Below, in pieces: positions 54,150 to 57,863 of a DNA stretch of 57,863 bases (positions are counted from its first letter, which is position 1; every line of letters begins with the position of its first letter). Origin of the DNA: Rikenellaceae bacterium (lineage in GTDB: Bacteria > Bacteroidota > Bacteroidia > Bacteroidales > Rikenellaceae); the NCBI GenBank assembly GCA_015060075.1, contig SUZE01000014.1, forward strand, positions 1 to 57,863, read 5' to 3'. A program made the translations under genes and the position numbers. The notes below the pieces were generated by a model. It ran no database searches. It worked only from the letters and a program-made list of their open reading frames with translations, and was not told the DNA's origin.

Positions 54150-54204
54150 AATAAATTAGATGGCAGTGTCCAAATTTATTTGAGATACTGCCATCTAATT
54201 TATT
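54150..54204. repeat. Long inverted repeat, AATAAATTAGATGGCAGT
   Basis: The left arm and its complement are separated by about 18 bases. It could be a bidirectional terminator, but no gene ends beside it. The stretch 53959-54149 holds nothing I can name. Confidence 0.55.
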
Positions 54205-54289
54205 ATCGTAGTTGCGCAGCGACAATGGCTATCACACATCTCGCAGACAAGTCTGCCGAGGCGCCACAAGCTGACTGAATTCGTCAACG

Positions 54290-54320
54290 GACACAAAAAA
54301 AGACGACTAAAAGTCGTCTT
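54290..54320 (-). terminator. Terminator following the tRNA-like remnant
   Basis: Stem AAGACGACT/AGTCGTCTT with T-run on the minus strand. Confidence 0.7.
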
Positions 54321-54324
54321 GATT

Positions 54325-54343
54325 TTGTGGGAGTTGACGGATT
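54325..54343 (-). repeat. 19-bp direct repeat of the 3' end of tRNA-Val
   Basis: TTGTGGGAGTTGACGGATT is identical to 54547-54565, the last 16 bases of the tRNA plus 3 beyond. The spacing is 222 bases. Like the tRNA it is followed on the minus strand by a hairpin and T-run. The rest of a tRNA is absent. Confidence 0.8.
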
Positions 54344-54500
54344 GGCTACTGCGCTCGCTTTGCTCGCTCCGCTTAACGCCTTTCCGTTCCACTCGCCGTG
54401 GGGGCCCTTACAAAGAATACACTCAGCAAGAAGTTGACAAAACAACTACTTTTTATTTTTAGCCCTACACCCAACAAATAAATCTGTTGGTTGCAGTACT

Positions 54501-54530
54501 AAAAACAAAAAAGATGTCTTTCGACATCTT
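54501..54530 (-). terminator. Terminator of tRNA-Val
   Basis: Stem AAGATGTC/GACATCTT with a TTTC loop, then T-rich on the minus strand. Confidence 0.8.
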
Positions 54531-54549
54531 CTTGCTTCGTTTTTCCTTG

Positions 54550-54624
54550 TGGGAGTTGACGGATTCGAACCGCCGACCCTCTGCTTGTAAGGCAGATGCT
54601 CTAAACCAGCTGAGCTAAACTCCC
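54550..54624 (-). tRNA. tRNA-Val (anticodon TAC)
   Basis: A 75-base cloverleaf. Acceptor GGGAGTT/AACTCCC, D-loop with AGCTCAGCTGGTTTAGAGC, anticodon arm TCTGC-CTTACAA-GCAGA with TAC, and T-arm GGCGG-TTCGAAT-CCGTC. CCA is not encoded. A promoter at 54641-54671 and a terminator at 54501-54530 flank it. Confidence 0.96.
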
Positions 54625-54640
54625 TTGCGAAAAGCGAGTG

Positions 54641-54671
54641 CAAAGGTAATCAAAATTTTATTACTCGCAAA
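54641..54671 (-). promoter_or_regulatory. -7/-33 promoter for tRNA-Val
   Basis: Minus-strand TACCTTTG (54641-54648) and TTTG (54668-54671) with a 19-base spacer, close to the 5' end of the tRNA. Confidence 0.65.
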
Positions 54672-54701
54672 TTTTCGTCTTATTTTTGTGAAAAATAGAG
54701 G

Positions 54702-55265
54702 CTATTTCTTGTTAAAGGCGTTCATTGTGCGGTCAAGACCAACCGAGATATACGAGAGTATCGCATCGCTAAATACCTTCAAACGCTCGTCCATCTTCTC
54801 TCGCTCCTCGGCACTCCATTCGCCCAAGACATAATCGACTTGATGACCTCGTGAGAAGTCGCCGCCGATGCCGAAGCGCATGCGTGCATAGTCCTCGCCA
54901 CCCAGCAGTTCGGTGATATTTTTGAGTCCGTTGTGTCCTCCTGCGCTGCCTTTTTTGCGCATGCGTAGTTCGCCAAATGGCAGGGCTATATCATCGACCA
55001 CAACGAGCAGCTGCTCCTTGTCGATTTTTAGCTCTGTGAGCCAATAGCGCACCGCCTTACCCGACAAATTCATATATGTCGATGGTTTCAGGAGGGTTAC
55101 GATATGCCCACGATGGCGGAACTCTGCCACCGAGCCGTAGCGACCGGAAATAAAAGAGGTGTTGGCCTCGGCTGCGAGCCGGTCCAACACCTTGAAACCT
55201 ATGTTGTGGCGAGTTTCGGCGTACTCTGCACCGATATTACCCAAGCCGACAACAAGATACTTCAT
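54702..55265 (-). CDS. pth: Peptidyl-tRNA hydrolase
   Basis: 187 residues. VVGLGNIGAEYAETRHNIGF with the catalytic His, LLKPSTYMNLSGKAV, VVDDIALPFGELRMRKKGSA and GGHNGLKNI. It frees tRNA from stalled peptidyl-tRNA. Nine bases downstream of the L25 gene, the normal arrangement in this phylum. Confidence 0.96.
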   Translation of the reverse strand: MKYLVVGLGNIGAEYAETRHNIGFKVLDRLAAEANTSFISGRYGSVAEFRHRGHIVTLLKPSTYMNLSGKAVRYWLTELKIDKEQLLVVVDDIALPFGELRMRKKGSAGGHNGLKNITELLGGEDYARMRFGIGGDFSRGHQVDYVLGEWSAEEREKMDERLKVFSDAILSYISVGLDRTMNAFNKK

Positions 55266-55274
55266 AAGTTCCTA

Positions 55275-55844
55275 TTATTGCTGGTTAGCACCCGCACGAG
55301 AAGCACGAGTTACACGAACAGCGCAAACTGCCTGAGTTGCTGGCGAGAGGAACTGCAAACCCTCGAATTGGAGGTCACCAACGAAGATAGTCTGACCAAC
55401 CTTCAAAGGAGTTACATCAACAACCAACTCGTCAGGGAGATTCTCCATCAAGCCGCTAACAACCAACTTACGAGCCGAGAGAGCCAACTTACCGCCGACC
55501 TTCACACCCTCAGCGTTACCTGTGAGGCGTACAGGGAGAGCGATAGCAACAGGCTTGCCATCAACAACACGGTAGAAATCAACGTGGAGAACCTGCTCAC
55601 GGATTGGGTGGAACTGAGTCTCACGCATTACAGCCTTCTCGATTTTGCCGTTGAAATCCAACTCTACGATAAACGAACTTGGAGTGTAGATAAGAGCACG
55701 GAGCTCCTTCTCGCTAACCACGAAGGTTACATTCTCACCTGCACCATAGAGGTTGCAAGGAACCAAACCCTCACGGCGTGCAGCCTTAGCTGCCTTCTTA
55801 CCGAACTCTGTGCGGAGTTCAGCCTTCAAAGTTAAAGTCTTCAT
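55275..55844 (-). CDS. rplY: 50S ribosomal protein L25/Ctc
   Basis: 189 residues. The L25 domain (1-95; GKKAAKAARREGLVPCNLYG, REQVLHVDFYRV) binds 5S rRNA, and a C-terminal TL5/Ctc beta domain follows (about 97-180). A -7 box (TATCTTTG on the minus strand) lies at 55931-55938. Confidence 0.94.
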   Translation of the reverse strand: MKTLTLKAELRTEFGKKAAKAARREGLVPCNLYGAGENVTFVVSEKELRALIYTPSSFIVELDFNGKIEKAVMRETQFHPIREQVLHVDFYRVVDGKPVAIALPVRLTGNAEGVKVGGKLALSARKLVVSGLMENLPDELVVDVTPLKVGQTIFVGDLQFEGLQFLSPATQAVCAVRVTRASRAGANQQ

Positions 55845-55930
55845 AATGTTTTGTTTTTTAATGTGTTACCTTGGGCGGTACTCAATGCAAACCCGTAGCC
55901 TGCACCCCATAACCGCTTGCTTTTCGGGCG

Positions 55931-55938
55931 CAAAGATA
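55931..55938 (-). promoter_or_regulatory. -7 box for rplY-pth
   Basis: Minus-strand TATCTTTG. The expected -33 falls in the TTTTCAG repeat and is not clear. Confidence 0.45.
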
Positions 55939-55948
55939 TAAATAAAAA

Positions 55949-56005
55949 CTGAAAACTGAAAACGGAAAGCGGAAAACTTTTGGTTTTTAGACGAGAGACG
56001 AGAGA
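55949..56005. repeat. CTGAAAACGGAAAG and AGACGAGAG short repeats
   Basis: 55949-55978 repeats CTGAAAA/CGGAAAG, the inverse of 29961-29997; 55989-56005 repeats AGACGAG, the inverse of the CTCTCGT tract at 26486-26515. They abut a truncated unit of the mosaic repeat. Confidence 0.7.
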
Positions 56006-56009
56006 AAAA

Positions 56010-56072
56010 ACTTAAAGCGCACCCCTAACAACCTCTATTTCTCTTGCGCCGTGATGACCTTCGGAGTTTCGA
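56010..56072 (-). repeat. Truncated, inverted unit of the mosaic intergenic repeat
   Basis: Read on the minus strand: GAAACTCCGAAGGTCATCAC, then GGCGCAAGAG, a short different middle, and TTAGGGGTGCGCTTTAAGT. Both conserved ends remain but the GC-rich middle is gone. Confidence 0.7.
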
Positions 56073-56125
56073 TAACTTTTTTAGAACTTTTGAGGTTCAA
56101 CTTTCGACTTTTAACTTTTTTGTAC

Positions 56126-56133
56126 TATCTTTG
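56126..56133 (+). promoter_or_regulatory. -7 box for the apt-like gene
   Basis: TATCTTTG, 22 bases before the ATG at 56156. No clear -33. Confidence 0.5.
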
Positions 56134-56155
56134 TAGGTAATTATGAGTTAATGTT

Positions 56156-56716
56156 ATGATTGAAACACTTAAATTTTACAAGAATTTTCCAAAAGAGGGT
56201 ATCAATTTTATTGATATTATTCCATTTTTGCAATCGAAAAAGGCGTTCCGTGAGGTTGTAGAGGCGTTGAAAAAGGCGACTACTGCTCCAAATGTTGCCG
56301 CACCCGAGGCTCGCGCATTTCTCTTTACTGCACCGCTTCTTTCGGAGGAGGGTATTGTTGAGAACATTATACCGATGCGCAAAAGTGGCAAGTTACCATT
56401 CAACGATGGTGATTTGATAGAGGTTTGTATCGAGAAGGAGTATGGTTTCGACAAACTATACTATCGTTTGAGCGATATTGCAGCGGGTGTTCCCGAGGGC
56501 GATACATTCTATATTACGGTTCTTGACGATGTGTTGGCTACGGGAGGTACTGCTCTCGGTATTGCCGAATCGCTCGAAAAACTTACCATATATCTCAATA
56601 ATAAACCTTACAGCGTTAAGGTTAAGGAGTTTGTATTCCTTGTGGAGATTGAGGAGATAAATGGTAAGGCTCGTTTGGAAAAAATTGCACCTGTAACCTC
56701 GTTGATGTCTATTTAA
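56156..56716 (+). CDS. apt: Adenine phosphoribosyltransferase-like protein
   Basis: 186 residues. FPKEGINFIDIIPFLQ, AAPEARAFLFTAPL, IPMRKSGKLPF (flexible loop) and the PRPP loop VLDDVLATGGTA follow the order of Apt. The enzyme recycles adenine to AMP using PRPP. It is about ten residues longer than E. coli Apt, with a variable C-terminus. Only two bases separate its stop from the next start, so both are co-transcribed. Confidence 0.85.
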   Translation: MIETLKFYKNFPKEGINFIDIIPFLQSKKAFREVVEALKKATTAPNVAAPEARAFLFTAPLLSEEGIVENIIPMRKSGKLPFNDGDLIEVCIEKEYGFDKLYYRLSDIAAGVPEGDTFYITVLDDVLATGGTALGIAESLEKLTIYLNNKPYSVKVKEFVFLVEIEEINGKARLEKIAPVTSLMSI

Positions 56717-56718
56717 CG

Positions 56719-57456
56719 ATGAAAAAACTATTGTTGATTATGGGATTGTTGTCGCTATTTGGTTGTGGAAAGAAAGCACCTGCATATCCGCAGGATAGGG
56801 TGGTGGCCAAAGATGGTTCGGAGATTGTCTTTACCTTCTTTGCACACGCATCGCTCGCTATTGAGCATAATGGCAAACATGTCTACATTGACCCCGTAGG
56901 TGACTTTGCGTGGGAGAAATTACCTAAGGCTGATGCGATACTTATCACCCACTCGCACTACGACCACTTCGAGATGGCTACTGTGGAGAAAATTGCGGGC
57001 AAGGGTTGCGCTATTTTGTGCGATAAAACATCTGCTGAGGCTTTTGAGCATGATTGTACAACAATGTTGCCCGGCTGTGTTGCCGAGCCGTTTGAGGGGC
57101 TGTCTGTAAAGGCGGTTCCGGCTTATAATATCAGCGAAGGTCACACCGATTTTCACCCGAAGGAGCGTGAAGATTGCGGTTATATATTGACGCTTGGCGG
57201 AACAACCATATATGTTGCGGGCGATACCGAAGATAATGAAGATTTGCTCTCGTTGAGTGGCGTGGATATCGCCTTCTTGCCGGTAAATCAGCCATATACA
57301 ATGACTGTGGAGCAGGCTGCAAGGGCAGTTAAGGCTATTAAACCTTCGATTTTCTACCCTTATCACTATGGCCAGGTCGAGGATAAAACCGATATTGAAG
57401 CATTGGTCAAATCGCTCGAAGGTGTCTGCGAAGTCAGAGTCTTCCCGATGGAATAA
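56719..57456 (+). CDS. Metallo-beta-lactamase-fold lipoprotein (UlaG-like)
   Basis: 245 residues. Lipobox LFGC (Cys16). The metal site appears as THSHYDHFE, then GHTDF, GDTEDN (Asp), and YPYHYGQ. This matches the UlaG/L-ascorbate-6-phosphate lactonase-like group of MBL hydrolases. An exported version probably acts in the periplasm on an unknown substrate. Paired with the apt-like gene. Confidence 0.85.
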   Translation: MKKLLLIMGLLSLFGCGKKAPAYPQDRVVAKDGSEIVFTFFAHASLAIEHNGKHVYIDPVGDFAWEKLPKADAILITHSHYDHFEMATVEKIAGKGCAILCDKTSAEAFEHDCTTMLPGCVAEPFEGLSVKAVPAYNISEGHTDFHPKEREDCGYILTLGGTTIYVAGDTEDNEDLLSLSGVDIAFLPVNQPYTMTVEQAARAVKAIKPSIFYPYHYGQVEDKTDIEALVKSLEGVCEVRVFPME

Positions 57457-57468
57457 ATAACGTACAAA

Positions 57469-57513
57469 GCAATAGAAAAGTCGGCAATCAGTGATTACCG
57501 ACTTTTCTATTGC
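57469..57513. terminator. Long bidirectional terminator before recQ
   Basis: Near-perfect inverted repeat GCAATAGAAAAGTCGG/CCGACTTTTCTATTGC around AATCAGTGATT. Shared by the convergent MBL-fold and recQ genes. Confidence 0.85.
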
Positions 57514-57530
57514 TTATAACCATTCTGCAT

Positions 57531-57863
57531 TTAATTGCCCACCTCGCAGAGGAATTTGATGCGTACTAATCGAATCTCCTCCTCGGTGTATTCGCCACCC
57601 AACTCCTCGATTGCCTCGCTGAGTGAGTCGCTTTCGGCATCTTCCTTGAAGTATAGATAGATATCCTCAATCTTATCCTCATCCATATAGTCGGAGAGAT
57701 AGTACTGAATATTCAACTTCGTACCCGAATTTACAATCGCCTCAATCTCGGTAAGCAACTCGTCAAATGTAAGGCTCTTGGCGCGTGCAATATCCTCGAA
57801 ATCCATCTGACGGTCGATAGACTGAATGATGAAAATCTTGTTACCCGCCTTGTTTGCCACCGA
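57531..57863 (-). CDS. recQ: C-terminal end of a RecQ family DNA helicase
   Basis: The last 110 codons are inside the window; the gene begins beyond the right edge. The region KIFIIQSIDRQMDFEDIA, LTFDELLTEIEAIVNSGT and the acidic YFKEDAESDSLSEA, ending EEIRLVRIKFLCEVGN, is the usual C-terminus of Bacteroidetes RecQ. This includes the helix-turn-helix part of the HRDC/WYL-like tail. RecQ unwinds DNA during recombination and repair. The ATPase domains are not visible, so the name rests on the C-terminus. Confidence 0.8.
   Translation of the reverse strand, partial: SVANKAGNKIFIIQSIDRQMDFEDIARAKSLTFDELLTEIEAIVNSGTKLNIQYYLSDYMDEDKIEDIYLYFKEDAESDSLSEAIEELGGEYTEEEIRLVRIKFLCEVGN

Noticed and set aside
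53962..54225. 87-codon minus-strand frame upstream of argR
   Set aside because: No recognisable family, spans the long inverted repeat and has no promoter; treated as non-coding.
54446..54643. 65-codon minus-strand frame
   Set aside because: It runs across tRNA-Val and its terminator; the peptide GLEHLPYKQRVGGSNPS is the well-known false translation of a tRNA.

Overview
The window looks like chromosome of a gut-type Bacteroidales bacterium. The evidence is the repeated TAnnTTTG/TTTG (-7/-33) promoters, SusC-style outer-membrane barrels, lipoproteins with fimbrillin-like domains, the Bacteroidetes-only small protein DUF4295 beside L28/L33, and a Kdo/lipid A type envelope. I cannot name a genus with certainty; a Rikenellaceae/Alistipes-like origin is my guess. 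No phage, plasmid or complete transposon is visible.

Layout. 1-4000: start of rpsF, a lipoprotein with an endonuclease/exonuclease/phosphatase domain, a DedA-like membrane protein, and an in-frame TspO-superoxide dismutase fusion. 4025-13160: one long plus-strand run beginning with glycan genes (sugar-phosphate transferase, UDP-sugar dehydrogenase, a cytidylyltransferase-aminotransferase fusion, an ornithine-cyclodeaminase family protein, LicD) and continuing into coaD, lpxD, a TlpA-like lipoprotein and ruvC. 13238-24000: a GH42-like glycosidase, rpmB-rpmG-DUF4295, an array of palindromes, an AraC regulator, groES-groEL, a DPP4-like peptidase, a PfkB kinase and pfkA. 24006-29455: an envelope-stress-like set (outer-membrane barrel, two PspC proteins, PadR, DUF2807).

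29.6-42.7 kb is the most accessory part. It holds two metallophosphoesterase lipoproteins and a 1555-residue repeat lipoprotein, all carrying the same fimbrillin-like N-terminal module as the lipoprotein at 240-1904, plus a thioredoxin-like lipoprotein, an amino acid permease and a 42-codon small gene. A family of about 125-bp intergenic repeats lies on both sides of part of this region in opposite orientation. 43.0-52.6 kb is a minus-strand run: rpsU, an HhH protein, UbiD, a GlpT-like transporter, the three Kdo genes kdsD-kdsA-kdsB, and lon. 52.8 kb to the end: nitroreductase, argR, tRNA-Val with a duplicated 3' end, pth, L25, apt-like, a metallo-beta-lactamase-fold lipoprotein, and the end of recQ.

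How genes may work together. The 4025-9834 genes fit a pathway that builds a surface glycan on a polyprenyl carrier and decorates it through a CMP-activated amino-phospho compound transferred by LicD. The Kdo genes and lpxD supply lipopolysaccharide. The strongest candidates for something new are the fused cytidylyltransferase/aminotransferase-OCD-LicD set, the TspO-SOD fusion, the fimbrillin-module lipoprotein family, the palindrome array at 16.2-16.5 kb and the mosaic intergenic repeats.
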